Shown: positions 17,643 to 26,573, numbered from the stretch's first letter. The stretch is 64,000 bases of DNA from Kosakonia arachidis (GCF_900116535.1 NZ_FPAU01000004.1:372001-436000), one strand, 5' to 3'. Notes: generated from the sequence alone by a model not told the origin. A program made the numbers and translations.

Positions 17643-18623
17643 ATGTCGTTAGCAATGATTATCAGCCAGCCGGGTGGCCCTGAGGTTCTTAAAGCGGTGG
17701 AAAGAGAGCCAGTCAGTCCCGGTCCCGATGAAGTCCGTATCAGACACGAAATAATCGGCGTGAATTTCGTTGACATCTATTTTCGCTCAGGGCTCTACCC
17801 TCAGCCATATCCCCAGGCGGTGCCTGGTTTTGAAGGTGCCGGAGTAGTCATAGCAACGGGCAGTAACGTCAGCGCCTTTGCTGCAGGAGACCGTGTTGCC
17901 TATACGGGAAATCCGATGGGCGCTTATGCTGAATCCCGCAATATACCTGCCAGCCGCCTCATCAGGATTCCGGATGGTGTGGACACCCGTACAGCTGGTA
18001 GCACGATGCTTCGGGGCCTTACCGCACATATGTTGCTCAACAAAGTAAGGGAAGTCAGGGCTGGTGACTGGATACTGGTTCATTCTGCTGCCGGGGGGCT
18101 GGGGCAGATAGTGACCCGCTGGGCAACGATGAAAGGTGCCAGGGTTATCGGTACAACGGGCTCACCGGAAAAAGTGGCAACGGCCCGCCTTGCTGGCGCG
18201 AGTGAAGTCTTGCTCCATACAGATGCTGCATGGCCGGAGAAAGTCCGCGACATCACGGAAGGATATGGCGTGCATCTGGCCATCGACGGTATCGGAGGAA
18301 CAATGCTGTCCAGAACGCTCAGCGTGGTCCGCCCTTTTGGCACTGTTGCCAGTCTTGGACAGCCTGCCGGCCCCATACCTCCGGTGCGGGTGGAAGAACT
18401 GGGATTTGCCCGATCTATAGCACTGATGCGACCAAGTTCACTCGCCTATACAGATGATGCCGCGCTTTACAGGAAAGGGGCCTCCGACCTTATGTCAGCA
18501 CTGTCGGCAGGACTTGAAAATCACATTGGTGCTGAATTTACCCTTACCGATGCAGCAGAAGCACACCGGGTGCTGGAGGCGGGTCATACAACAGGAAGCG
18601 TCATTCTCACGGTTCAGGCTTAA
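17643..18623 (+). CDS. Quinone oxidoreductase-like MDR family protein
   Basis: A 326-residue zinc-independent medium-chain reductase. The N-terminal GroES-like domain has IIGVNFVDIYFRSGLY and PGFEGAG; the cofactor domain has VHSAAGGLGQ (residues 147-155) and GTTGSPEKVATARLAGA. This is the QorA/zeta-crystallin family, NADPH-dependent reductases of quinones or enones in the cytosol. The catalytic zinc Cys residues of alcohol dehydrogenases are absent. Ribosome site GAGG. Divergent LysR neighbour is the likely regulator. Confidence 0.9.
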   Translation: MSLAMIISQPGGPEVLKAVEREPVSPGPDEVRIRHEIIGVNFVDIYFRSGLYPQPYPQAVPGFEGAGVVIATGSNVSAFAAGDRVAYTGNPMGAYAESRNIPASRLIRIPDGVDTRTAGSTMLRGLTAHMLLNKVREVRAGDWILVHSAAGGLGQIVTRWATMKGARVIGTTGSPEKVATARLAGASEVLLHTDAAWPEKVRDITEGYGVHLAIDGIGGTMLSRTLSVVRPFGTVASLGQPAGPIPPVRVEELGFARSIALMRPSSLAYTDDAALYRKGASDLMSALSAGLENHIGAEFTLTDAAEAHRVLEAGHTTGSVILTVQA

Positions 18624-18743
18624 GACTCTGACGTGAATGAAACGAGCGATGCAGGCATCTTTGAGGTATGCCATATCAGTGACGTGGCGACCAGGCTGGA
18701 TTTATGTCCCTTAAGGACAATCATTCATCCTTTGTCGTCCCCT

Positions 18744-18806
18744 TCAGGTTTGTTCATGTCCGGCAGCCGGATCCAGTGAAACGAGCCAGATTTCCCCTCT
18801 GTCCAT
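18744..18806 (-). pseudogene. MazF/PemK-type toxin, truncated after 20 codons
   Basis: Directly after the antitoxin remnant an ATG opens MDRGEIWLVSLDPAAGHEQT and then stops. This is the conserved start of MazF/PemK endoribonuclease toxins, which normally continue with a GTRPV(L/V)IV strand to about 110 residues. The rest is missing, so no toxin can be made. Confidence 0.75.
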
Positions 18807-19050
18807 TTACAGGATCTCCTTGCCCATGGCAGGTGCATCAACCCCATTTCCGATCTTCATCGCTCATTTCGCCGTGCGGGTCGCACTGCGCCAGCCGTTC
18901 CTCAAGCGAATAACGAGGCCGCTTCCGGGGTTCAATAAACAGGCAGCCATTATCAATGGTTATGCCCACCTCGCTGTCCGTCGACAGCGCCAGCGTTTTC
19001 AGCACGGAGGGAGGAGGAACCGCCAGCATGATGGGTTTCGTTCTTGACAC
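18807..19050 (-). pseudogene. MazE/PemI/ChpS-type antitoxin, frameshifted
   Basis: The reading frame encodes 70 residues with an AbrB/MazE-like DNA-binding region (VLKTLALSTDSEVGITIDNG) and the linker RPRYSLEERLAQCD typical of ChpS/PemI antitoxins. It stops at TGG-GGT-TGA. Removing one G from the GGGG run restores TGG-GTT-GAT and a further ten codons (DAPAMGKEIL) ending exactly one codon before the toxin ATG. The one-base insertion therefore removes the toxin-binding tail. The GTG start is uncertain. Both halves of the module are dead. Confidence 0.7.
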
Positions 19051-19155
19051 CGGAAGCAGATAAACAAAAATTGTTTTTGCGTTTCAAAGAATGACAACGC
19101 ATCAGAGAAACAAAATGCGGCGCAGCTTCCGGTTCCGGGCTGCGCCGCCAGAGCA

Positions 19156-19362
19156 TCAGCGATAGCGTGATGGCCAGATTTTTTCAGGTGCAACCTCTAA
19201 CGCTTCGGCAATCAATCTTTCGCCTTTAGGCCAACGGCGGGTCAGCGCATTTGCCAGCGTGGAGGACGCCAGCCCGGCCTGACGCGAAAGCGCCGCCAGC
19301 GACGTGCCACGTTTTTTCAGCCCGGCGATGATATCGGCAGGATGCCAGTCAGATTGCATCAT
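19156..19362 (-). CDS. Nlp/Ner-family HTH regulator
   Basis: A 68-residue protein closely resembling E. coli Nlp (SfsB) and phage Mu Ner: DWHPADIIAGLKKRGTSLAA, then the recognition region LASSTLANALTRRWPKGE and IWPSRYR. These are lambda-repressor-like HTH proteins used in phage and satellite switches. It is shorter at the C-terminus than E. coli Nlp. It lies 8 bp downstream of the satellite-type gene, on the same strand, consistent with a prophage or P4-like satellite remnant. Confidence 0.8.
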   Translation of the reverse strand: MMQSDWHPADIIAGLKKRGTSLAALSRQAGLASSTLANALTRRWPKGERLIAEALEVAPEKIWPSRYR

Positions 19363-19370
19363 GCTTTAAC

Positions 19371-19826
19371 CTACACGCTGTCGATAAGCTTCACGCCGCT
19401 GGCAGTCCGCAACCAGCGCGGCGCTTTCATTTCCGCCGCAAAGTAGTTGATCAGGTCGTACAACAGCCCGCTAAGATGTTTCTCGGTGTCAGAGGCAAAG
19501 CCATGGCCCGCCAGGGTTTGCGTGATGGCAAGGCAGTAACGACAAAGCTCAGTACATTCAGGCGCGAAACGGGGCGTGGTCGCGGGGAGCGTGTCAACGG
19601 TCAGGCTTTCAACCAGATGTGACGGTACGGGTTCTAACAGCGTGGGCTGGAGCAGCGTCAGGCAGGTGTTGATTCTGCCGCAGAGTGCCATTTTCAGTGT
19701 CGGATCGTCGCTTTCAATCAGGGTTTCGGCGAAGGTTTCGCAGTGGCCTGCGAGTACGGTGAAATCCGTGGCAGCATTGAAAGGAACAGCAAGTAACGAG
19801 TGTGTTTGAGTGGGGATCGTAGCCAT
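19371..19826 (-). CDS. P4-like satellite/prophage-associated protein
   Basis: A 151-residue soluble protein starting MATIPTQTHSLLAVPF after an excellent GGAGG eight bases upstream. It contains LAGHCETFAETLIESDDPTLKM and CGRINTCLTLLQPTLL, a pattern I associate with small genes of P4-like satellites and related prophages; function unknown. The same frame stays open upstream to 20003, through QWWAGRRRRKAHRCPV, which resembles the Icd/Ash-like leader of P4 immunity regions. A shrunken second copy lies at 22044-22171. Confidence 0.6.
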   Translation of the reverse strand: MATIPTQTHSLLAVPFNAATDFTVLAGHCETFAETLIESDDPTLKMALCGRINTCLTLLQPTLLEPVPSHLVESLTVDTLPATTPRFAPECTELCRYCLAITQTLAGHGFASDTEKHLSGLLYDLINYFAAEMKAPRWLRTASGVKLIDSV

Positions 19827-20037
19827 AGTGGCAGCCTCCAGTAAGTGATTAATTGAACCACCACCGAAGAGACCAATCTTGCGGGTGGTGGAACCGGACG
19901 GAGTTGGTCTTACCGGCCTTACTGGACACCGGTGCGCCTTGCGGCGCCTCCGCCCGGCCCACCATTGAGATGTAGCTGGGTAAACGACATAAAAAAGACG
20001 CAAAGCGCGTCATATGTCGCCAGTAAGGAATATATTC

Positions 20038-20330
20038 AGGAGACCAATCCCGGCACCTGATTTTGCAGATGCGGTGGAAAGATACTGCTTTCAGTCAAAA
20101 ACGGCAATAGGGAGTCGTGGAAGGCAGATCGCAGATTGTTATAAATATAAGCGTTAGTCGCTAAAGTATCCCCTTCATCAATGGCCTGTGCCATTTGAAG
20201 ATCGGATTAGCATTGATGCCATGCAGGCGAGCGACAGGAGACACGGTCATACCGGGTTCCATAGTCTGCTGAATAATGGGAATGTTTTCCTGCGGAGTAC
20301 GACGTCGTTCAGGTGGCCAAATTCTGTGTC
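20038..20330 (-). pseudogene. Transposase OrfA fragment and adjoining debris
   Basis: Reading leftward from about 20322, an open frame gives RRRTPQENIPIIQQTMEPGM, then TVSPVARLHGINANPIFKW, the HTH region of IS2/IS66-type OrfA proteins, and then breaks. From 20192 a different frame gives a 52-codon tail (MAQAIDEGDTLATNAYIYNN...) of unknown origin. No ends or remaining transposase are seen. It is old mobile-element debris between the satellite gene and the secreted hydrolase. Confidence 0.55.
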
Positions 20331-20387
20331 ACTAAATATGCCCTGATAATAATATCAGGGCATACAGGTTGAGCGAGTTCTTTATCG

Positions 20388-21602
20388 TCACTGTTTAGCG
20401 TCAAACCAGCTTTTCCACAGCGGGACGGCCGTGGCAAAGGTGCCTCTGTGCGTCGTTTTCCCGGTGGATATGGCCTCAACCAACGTATTTCCTGCTCCCA
20501 TAGACTGTGCGTACGTCATTGCCATTTTACCCACTCCTATTGTGATCGCTTCATCAGTCTCTCCGTAGTAGTTGTGTACCGGAGACGCGATGACCCACCG
20601 ATAGGCCTGGGCATTGCTAATTAGCCGACCATAGGCAGAATTCGCGAAATATTGTGGGTTGAAATATTCAGGGCGAATAAGTTTGTGCAGGTCAGACGTA
20701 ATATCTGCTGGATTAAAAGGTTGGCGGTCATAGGCTTTTTTGGCCACATCATAATATTCATCGGTAATAACAGAGCGCGCCAGGCCTGGAATACCGTAAT
20801 AGTTTTCGTAGGCAAAGGCAGAAAGTATCACAATGCTATTTAACCAGTCCGCATCAAATTTGCGCGGGAATGAAAGAAATCCATTCATAAGGGCAAAAAC
20901 ATCTAATGGCGCGCTGGCGGTTGCCGTCGCCTGTACTTTCATTCCTATGGCTTCGAGTTTTTCAAGCAATGCCATGGTCACGAAACCACCTTGTGACCAT
21001 CCCGCCAAAAAAAGATGCGGATTTTCCAGCCCCATTTGCGCCAGAACCTGCCGCGATGAGTTAATCATGTCGTAGGTTGCCTGCTGATGACTGGCTTTTA
21101 CCATATAACCTTCGGGTTCCGTGGAGATGCCCAGACCAAAATAATCAGCCCCAATAACAATATAGCCCTGTGAAGCAAACTGCGCGATCATCAATTGCGT
21201 CTCAGGAGATTCATCAGGAAAAGAGGGAACCTGGTGTTTTCCGTAAACAGTCCCATGTTGGTAGGAAACCATTGGGAAAGATTTTCCCGCGGTGTCAGGA
21301 ATGGCAAGCAGTCCTGAGGTCATCGTGGGTTTGTTGCCATGTTCAGGAATGGATGAAGGATAGATCACGCGATAAAGCTTAACGGCATTTTTGGCCGGTG
21401 TATATTTCACATTAACGCCTGAAAATGCGGGTGTATCAACGGTCAATATTTTATTCAGACGATCTACGTCCCAACGGCCAATAAGCTCATAGGTTATCCC
21501 ATCGGAAACGTTAATCGGTTGGTGTGTTGTCTCTTGTGCAAATGCCGATACCGCACAAAGCGCCAGCAACATAGAAAAGAAACGATTAAAAGCTCTTAAC
21601 AT
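20388..21602 (-). CDS. Secreted alpha/beta hydrolase (lipase/esterase type)
   Basis: A 404-residue protein with a Sec signal peptide (RFFSMLLALCAVSAFA, cleavage before QE near residue 23). The nucleophile elbow GWSQGG places Ser near 203; ASPVHNYYGETDEAI holds the likely Asp, and a His in KTTHRGTF completes a triad. YQHGTVYG is the oxyanion region. This matches secretory lipase/prolyl-peptidase-like families acting in the periplasm or outside. AAGGGG six bases before the second ATG decides the start. It is flanked on both sides by copies of a satellite gene, suggesting acquisition with that element. Confidence 0.8.
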   Translation of the reverse strand: MLRAFNRFFSMLLALCAVSAFAQETTHQPINVSDGITYELIGRWDVDRLNKILTVDTPAFSGVNVKYTPAKNAVKLYRVIYPSSIPEHGNKPTMTSGLLAIPDTAGKSFPMVSYQHGTVYGKHQVPSFPDESPETQLMIAQFASQGYIVIGADYFGLGISTEPEGYMVKASHQQATYDMINSSRQVLAQMGLENPHLFLAGWSQGGFVTMALLEKLEAIGMKVQATATASAPLDVFALMNGFLSFPRKFDADWLNSIVILSAFAYENYYGIPGLARSVITDEYYDVAKKAYDRQPFNPADITSDLHKLIRPEYFNPQYFANSAYGRLISNAQAYRWVIASPVHNYYGETDEAITIGVGKMAMTYAQSMGAGNTLVEAISTGKTTHRGTFATAVPLWKSWFDAKQ

Positions 21603-21608
21603 TTTCAT

Positions 21609-22010
21609 CCCCTTATCTTTTTTATATACATAATATTAAGTTTATGAAAAATAACGTCTATTCTATTGCGTTCATTACCTGTAAAAAAGCAGCCCACTAA
21701 ATTAAAAAACGATTGCTTACTCAAAAATGAGCACAGTCGGGAATAATGATTAAAAACACCTTTTTAAGGCCCACATGATCGCACAATAACACTCGTTTTT
21801 TTAAATGCAATCCAGTGAAGCAGATAAAATTTCTTATGTGAAGTGCGTTGAAAAATCGCAGCGGAGGATTGCATTAATAAAAAAGAATTCCTCTTTGGCT
21901 TCGGTGCCTGTTGTATCATTGTCAATGTGTAGTCCTTCTGGTTTTTAGTACCACCGATAATGAGAATTCCCTGACGTGGGGGACTACACAGCAGAGCACC
22001 AGATTTAAAA
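21609..22010. other. AT-rich intergenic region
   Basis: Promoter region of the hydrolase and about 350 bp of unassigned DNA. The last part (from about 21993) resembles the sequence immediately 3' of tRNA-Asn (compare GAGCCAGATTTAG at 11960 with GAGCACCAGATTT here), as if a tRNA had been lost. Confidence 0.45.
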
Positions 22011-22043
22011 AGCCCGCTTAAGGAAACTTCAGCGGGCTTTTTT
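22011..22043 (+). terminator. Orphan copy of the tRNA-Asn terminator
   Basis: AGCCCGCT (22011-22018) pairs with AGCGGGCT (22031-22038), followed by a T-run. The loop TAAGGAAACTTC is nearly that of the terminator at 11974, but no tRNA precedes it. Confidence 0.75.
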
Positions 22044-22171
22044 CAAGGCAGTAACGACACAGCTCAGTATATTCAGGCGCGAAACGGGGAGGGGCGCAGG
22101 GGGATCGCCATTTTCAGTGTGGGATCGTAGCCATAGTGGCAGCCTCCAGGCAGTGATTAATTGAACCACCC
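22044..22171 (-). pseudogene. Internally deleted copy of the satellite gene
   Basis: This 128-bp stretch matches pieces of the gene at 19371-19826 and its leader: the block around AAGGCAGTAACGAC (19529 onward), the CATTTTCAGTGT block (about 19690), and the ribosome site/start region GGATCGTAGCCATAGTGGCA (19815 onward), joined after loss of about 210 bp. It cannot encode the protein. Confidence 0.7.
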
Positions 22172-22220
22172 CCTTCGGCGTTCAGCAACAATCAGCGCCA
22201 GGTTGCCCCGGCGCGGTGAG

Positions 22221-23996
22221 TTAGCTTGCCTGCACGCGCAGCGGTGCTGTAGCGGCAATCAGCCACTCGCGGGAGTTACTGCTGACCCGCGGTAACAGCA
22301 TTTCACGCACCTGCTGGTGATAATCATCCAGCCACTGTTTCTCCTGCTCGTTCAACAGGCTCCATTCCACCTGACTTAAATCAATGGGGATCAGCGTCAG
22401 GGACGAGAAGCGGCAGAAGCCGGGCTGGCTTTCCACCACTTCCACCTGATTTTCGATACGAATGCCGTAACGATCCGCCAGATAGTAACCCGGTTCGATG
22501 GTCATAATGTTTCCGGCGCTGAGCGGCCACGGGTTGACCTTTTTCGCAATACGCTGCGGTTGTTCGTGGATCAGCAACTGGTGGCCGACGCCGTGTCCGG
22601 TGCCGTGATCGAAATCCAGCCCCAGATCCCAGAGCGCGCGGCGGGCAAAGGCATCAAGCTGGTGGCCGTGTGTACCGGCAGGAAATTGCAGGGTAAACAT
22701 CGACAGAAAGCCTTTCAGCACGGCGGTGTAGTGCAGGCGCTGTTGCGCATCCAGCGGGCCAAATGACAGGGTACGCGTGGCGTCAGTGGTGCCGTTCTGG
22801 TACTGGCCGCCGGAATCGTTCAGGTAGAAGTTCGCGCGGGTGATGGCTTTGTTGGTTTTCTCGCTGCTGTGGTAGTGGCACATGGCGGCGTTGCTGGCTG
22901 AGGCCGAAATGGTACTGAAGCTCTGCTCGATAAACCCGGCCTGCTGCTGGCGAAATTCCAGTTGCTTCTGCTGGGCCTCCAGTTCGGTGACCGGGTTGCC
23001 CGCGGCTTCACGCACCGGCACTTCCTGCGCCAGCCACGCCAGAAAATTCACCCACGCCGCGCCATCCTGCTGGTGGCTTTCGCGGTAGCCCGCCAGTTCA
23101 AGCGGATTTTTATGCGCTTTGATAAAGGTGATCGGATCCGCGCTCCACAGCACTTCGCCACCTTGTTGTTCGATGGCAAAACGCAGTGCGACGGGGGCAA
23201 AATCACCGTCGAGCAGGATCCGTTTACCGGGCGCAACCTGCTGGCAACGTGGCAGAAATGCGTCGAAATCGCTCAGCGTCAGCGAGGCCTTCACGTCAGC
23301 AGACAGCGCCGCTGTTTTGCGCGGATCGACAAACCACTCTACCGCGCCATCCCGGCTCAGCAGGGCAAAAGAGTGTGCCACCGGGTTCATCGCAATGTCG
23401 GAACCACGGATATTCAGCAGCCAGGCAATATTATCCGGCAGGGTGATGGCAAGAAAATCCGCCCCTTTTGCCGCCAGCACTTGCGCAATGCGCGCGCGTT
23501 TATCGGCACTGCTTTCGCCGCTGATGGCGACGGGCATTTCACGGATCACACCGCAGGGTGCTGCCGGGCGATCGTGCCAGATGGCATCGAACGGATCGCG
23601 CGTCAGCGCCACCAGTTCGCAGTGTGTGGCGTCAAGGGCGGTGAACTGGCTGTTGACCATCAGCAGCGGTTCGAAACCGATGCGGCTTCCGGCGGGCAAC
23701 GCAGCAAGAACCTGATCCAGCGGCTCGTTGTGCAGATGATGGATTTCAAAGGCGTGCAGATCCACTTCGCTGCGTACCTGTACCTGGTAGCGACCATCGA
23801 CAAACATTAACGCGCGATCGCGCAGTACCAGCGCCAGCCCGGCTGAGCCGGTAAAACCGGTGAGCCACTGCAATTTATTATCGTGTGGGGCGCAGTCTTC
23901 GCTCTGATGCGCATCGGCGCGCGGCACAATCATACCGTCAAGCGCCAGCGCGACGAGTTGATCGCGTAACGCCTGTAACGGTGTTGAGGTTTGCAT
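22221..23996 (-). CDS. Xaa-Pro aminopeptidase family protein (M24B)
   Basis: A 591-residue peptidase. Two creatinase-like N-terminal domains (from DGMIVPRADAHQSED) precede a pita-bread domain with metal ligands in DSGGQYQNGTTDATR (two Asp), GTGHGVGHQLLIHE (His) and IEPGYY / GIRIENQVEV (two Glu). The length and three-domain form match eukaryote-like aminopeptidase P1, longer than E. coli PepP. It removes N-terminal residues before proline in the cytosol. AAGGATTAACT precedes the ATG; an open extension to 24242 overlaps amn and is not used. Only 16 bp separate it from amn upstream, so the two are probably co-transcribed. Confidence 0.92.
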   Translation of the reverse strand: MQTSTPLQALRDQLVALALDGMIVPRADAHQSEDCAPHDNKLQWLTGFTGSAGLALVLRDRALMFVDGRYQVQVRSEVDLHAFEIHHLHNEPLDQVLAALPAGSRIGFEPLLMVNSQFTALDATHCELVALTRDPFDAIWHDRPAAPCGVIREMPVAISGESSADKRARIAQVLAAKGADFLAITLPDNIAWLLNIRGSDIAMNPVAHSFALLSRDGAVEWFVDPRKTAALSADVKASLTLSDFDAFLPRCQQVAPGKRILLDGDFAPVALRFAIEQQGGEVLWSADPITFIKAHKNPLELAGYRESHQQDGAAWVNFLAWLAQEVPVREAAGNPVTELEAQQKQLEFRQQQAGFIEQSFSTISASASNAAMCHYHSSEKTNKAITRANFYLNDSGGQYQNGTTDATRTLSFGPLDAQQRLHYTAVLKGFLSMFTLQFPAGTHGHQLDAFARRALWDLGLDFDHGTGHGVGHQLLIHEQPQRIAKKVNPWPLSAGNIMTIEPGYYLADRYGIRIENQVEVVESQPGFCRFSSLTLIPIDLSQVEWSLLNEQEKQWLDDYHQQVREMLLPRVSSNSREWLIAATAPLRVQAS

Positions 23997-24012
23997 AGTT
24001 AATCCTTTTTTC

Positions 24013-25464
24013 TTATCTGAACGGCGGTTCGTTGAAGGTGCGCAGCTTACGGGAGTGCAGGCGATCGCCCTCCGCCCGCAGCAGGTCAATCGCCCGAATA
24101 CCAATTTGCAGGTGCTCGGAAATGGCCCCTTCATAAAAACGGTTTGCCTGGCCGGGGAGTTTGATCTCACCGTGCAGCGGTTTATCCGACACGCACAGCA
24201 GCGTGCCATACGGCACACGGAAGCGGTAACCCTGTGCAGCAATGGTGGCGCTTTCCATATCGATCGCTACGGCGCGGCTCAGGTTAAAACGCAGCGCTGA
24301 GGCGGAATAGCGCAGTTCCCAGTTACGGTCGTCGGTAGTCACGACAGTACCGGTACGCAGACGCTGTTTGACTTCTTCGCCTGGCATATCGCTTACCGCT
24401 TTGGTGGCGTCGTACAGTGCGCGCTGTACTTCGGCGATGCTCGGGATCGGGATATCCGGCGGCAATACCGCATCCAGCACATGGTCGTCGCGCAGGTAGG
24501 CGTGCGCCAGCACGTAATCGCCAATCTCCTGGCTTTCACGTAATCCGCCGCAGTGGCCAATCATCAGCCAGACATCCGGGCGCAGCACGGCGAGGTGATC
24601 GCAGATGGTTTTGGCATTTGACGGCCCGACGCCAATATTCACCAGCGTGATCCCCTGGCCGTCCGCGGTCACCAGATGCCAGGCGGGCATTTGATGTTTT
24701 TTCCATGCCAGATCGGAAATCGCCTGTTCCGGCGCTTCGGTATCGGCGGTGATCCAATGCCCGCCTGCGCAAGAGAGCGCGACATAGGGGCTTTCTGGAT
24801 CGAGGATCTGGCTGCAACCCCAGCGCACGAACTCATCCACATAGCGGGTGTAGTTGGTGAACAGCACAAATGGCTGGAAATGCTCAACCGGCGTGCCGGT
24901 GTAGTGGCGCAGACGCGCCAGCGAAAAATCCACGCGGCGGGCATCAAAATGCGACAGCGGATAGAGCTCGGTCGGGTGGAACAGGCCATCAGCGGTTTCA
25001 TCGCCAATCTGCGCCAGTTCGGTGGTCGGGAAGTGGCGCGTCAGACCGGCGCTCATCGAGCGATCCAGCGTCAGCTCAGAACCATCAATCACATACGGGT
25101 AGGGGATCTCATGGGCGGAGAGGCCAACTTCGATCTGTGCACCGTAGTCCTGGCACAGTAACGTCAATTGTTCGAGTAAATAGGCACGAAACAGGGAAGG
25201 GCGGGTGATGGTCGTGGTATAGCAGCCGGAGTGGGTAAAGCGGGCATAAGCGCGGGTTTTTGGCGGTTTCGTCGCGCTGCCGTTCCAGCGTACCGACAGC
25301 GACGGGTAGACGAACAACCCTTGCGCGCGGACTTCAGCTGCCGGGAGTTCACCGTTTTCAATATAGCGGCCAATGGCGTGGCGCAGGGCATTGACCGATC
25401 GGTCATACAGCGCCTCCAGTTGATCCAGCGCCTGCTCCGGTGTCAGGTGTGCACCTTTATTCAT
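24013..25464 (-). CDS. amn: AMP nucleosidase
   Basis: A 483-residue protein, the length of E. coli Amn (484). The N-terminal AMP nucleosidase domain (EQALDQLEALYDRSVNALRH) is followed by a nucleoside-phosphorylase-like catalytic domain with VNIGVGPSNAKTICDHLAVL, MIGHCGGLRESQ and IDMESATIAAQGYRF. It hydrolyses AMP to adenine and ribose-5-phosphate, controlling adenylate pools. AAGGAG precedes the start. In E. coli amn is next to shiA; here shiA is 32 kb away and an M24 peptidase follows instead. Confidence 0.95.
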   Translation of the reverse strand: MNKGAHLTPEQALDQLEALYDRSVNALRHAIGRYIENGELPAAEVRAQGLFVYPSLSVRWNGSATKPPKTRAYARFTHSGCYTTTITRPSLFRAYLLEQLTLLCQDYGAQIEVGLSAHEIPYPYVIDGSELTLDRSMSAGLTRHFPTTELAQIGDETADGLFHPTELYPLSHFDARRVDFSLARLRHYTGTPVEHFQPFVLFTNYTRYVDEFVRWGCSQILDPESPYVALSCAGGHWITADTEAPEQAISDLAWKKHQMPAWHLVTADGQGITLVNIGVGPSNAKTICDHLAVLRPDVWLMIGHCGGLRESQEIGDYVLAHAYLRDDHVLDAVLPPDIPIPSIAEVQRALYDATKAVSDMPGEEVKQRLRTGTVVTTDDRNWELRYSASALRFNLSRAVAIDMESATIAAQGYRFRVPYGTLLCVSDKPLHGEIKLPGQANRFYEGAISEHLQIGIRAIDLLRAEGDRLHSRKLRTFNEPPFR

Positions 25465-25595
25465 CGTTATCTCCTTGTCTGCTTCTACGGCGGTTTCCGA
25501 TAGTATGTCACAGGCGTGTGAAACAAAAGCCGTGCAGGCGGGGATTCAGAGGAAACGGGGGAAGCGCCCGGCGCGGCACTGCGCCGGGGCAGAGG

Positions 25596-26573
25596 TTAGC
25601 CGCTGATCTTCACCAACGTGCGGCCCTGGATTTTGTTTTGCAGGAAATCAGCGGCGGTCGCGGGTGCCTGTTCCAGCGTGATTTCCGTTGCCGCTTGCTG
25701 GTAGTAGCTCTGCGGCAGGATGCGGGCGAGATTTTGCCATACTGCCGGACGTTGCGCCGTCGGCACCATAACTGAATCGACGCCTTGCAGGCGGACGTTG
25801 CGCAGGATAAACGGCATGACGGTGGTCGGCAGATCGAAACCGCCCGCCAGGCCGCAGGCCGCCACGCACCCGCCATAGTTAGTCTGCGCCAGCACTTTTG
25901 CCAGCACATGGCTGCCGACAGTATCGACCGCGCCGGCCCACAGTTGTTTCTCCAGCGGGCGCGTCTGTTCGAAATCGCTGCGCGGCAGGATCTCGTCAGC
26001 ACCCAACTGGCGGAGAAAATCGTGGGTGGATTCGCGGCCTGTAACGGCAGCAACGGTGTAACCCAGCGCTTTCAGCAGTACCACAGCGGTGCTGCCCACG
26101 CCGCCGCTGGCACCGGTGACAAGCACTTTGCCGTCCTGCGGTTTCACCCCGGCTTCCTGCAATGCCATCACGCACAGCATGGCCGTAAAACCGGCGGTGC
26201 CGATGATCATCGCATGACGTGCGCTCAAATTTTCCGGCAAAGGCACCAGCCAGTCGCCTTTCACGCAGGCCTGCGCCGCAAGGCCACCCCAATGATTTTC
26301 ACCCACGCCCCAGCCAGTGAGAATAACCGACTGGCCCGGCACAAAGCGCGGGTCGCGGCTTTCACTGACGCGGCCGGAAAAATCGATGCCCGGCACCATC
26401 GGGAACTGGCGAATGATTTTGCCTTTACCGGTGATGGCCAGCGCGTCTTTGTAGTTGAGACTGGACCAGTCAATATCGACCCGGACATCGCCCTCGGCCA
26501 GCGCAGGCAGCGCCACGTCTTTGACTTCCGCCAGGGTGTTATTCTCAAGCTGTTCCAGAACTAATGCTTTCAT
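25596..26573 (-). CDS. acuI: Acrylyl-CoA reductase, AcuI/YhdH family
   Basis: A 325-residue zinc-free MDR oxidoreductase very similar to E. coli YhdH/AcuI (324 residues): VDIDWSSLNYKDALAITGKG, GWGVGENHWGGLA, VTGASGGVGSTAVVLLKALG and QLWAGAVDTVGSHVLAKVL. AcuI reduces acrylyl-CoA to propionyl-CoA with NADPH, protecting cells from acrylate. It lies 62 bp downstream of a TetR gene on the same strand, the AcuR-AcuI arrangement known from other proteobacteria. Confidence 0.92.
   Translation of the reverse strand: MKALVLEQLENNTLAEVKDVALPALAEGDVRVDIDWSSLNYKDALAITGKGKIIRQFPMVPGIDFSGRVSESRDPRFVPGQSVILTGWGVGENHWGGLAAQACVKGDWLVPLPENLSARHAMIIGTAGFTAMLCVMALQEAGVKPQDGKVLVTGASGGVGSTAVVLLKALGYTVAAVTGRESTHDFLRQLGADEILPRSDFEQTRPLEKQLWAGAVDTVGSHVLAKVLAQTNYGGCVAACGLAGGFDLPTTVMPFILRNVRLQGVDSVMVPTAQRPAVWQNLARILPQSYYQQAATEITLEQAPATAADFLQNKIQGRTLVKISG

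Noticed and set aside
22962..23810. A 282-codon rightward open frame
   Set aside because: It is antisense to the intact M24 aminopeptidase, has no ribosome site and no recognizable motif; high GC in the real gene keeps the other strand open.
25785..26564. A 259-codon rightward open frame
   Set aside because: Antisense shadow of acuI; His/Gln/Arg-rich composition typical of reversed GC-rich coding DNA.
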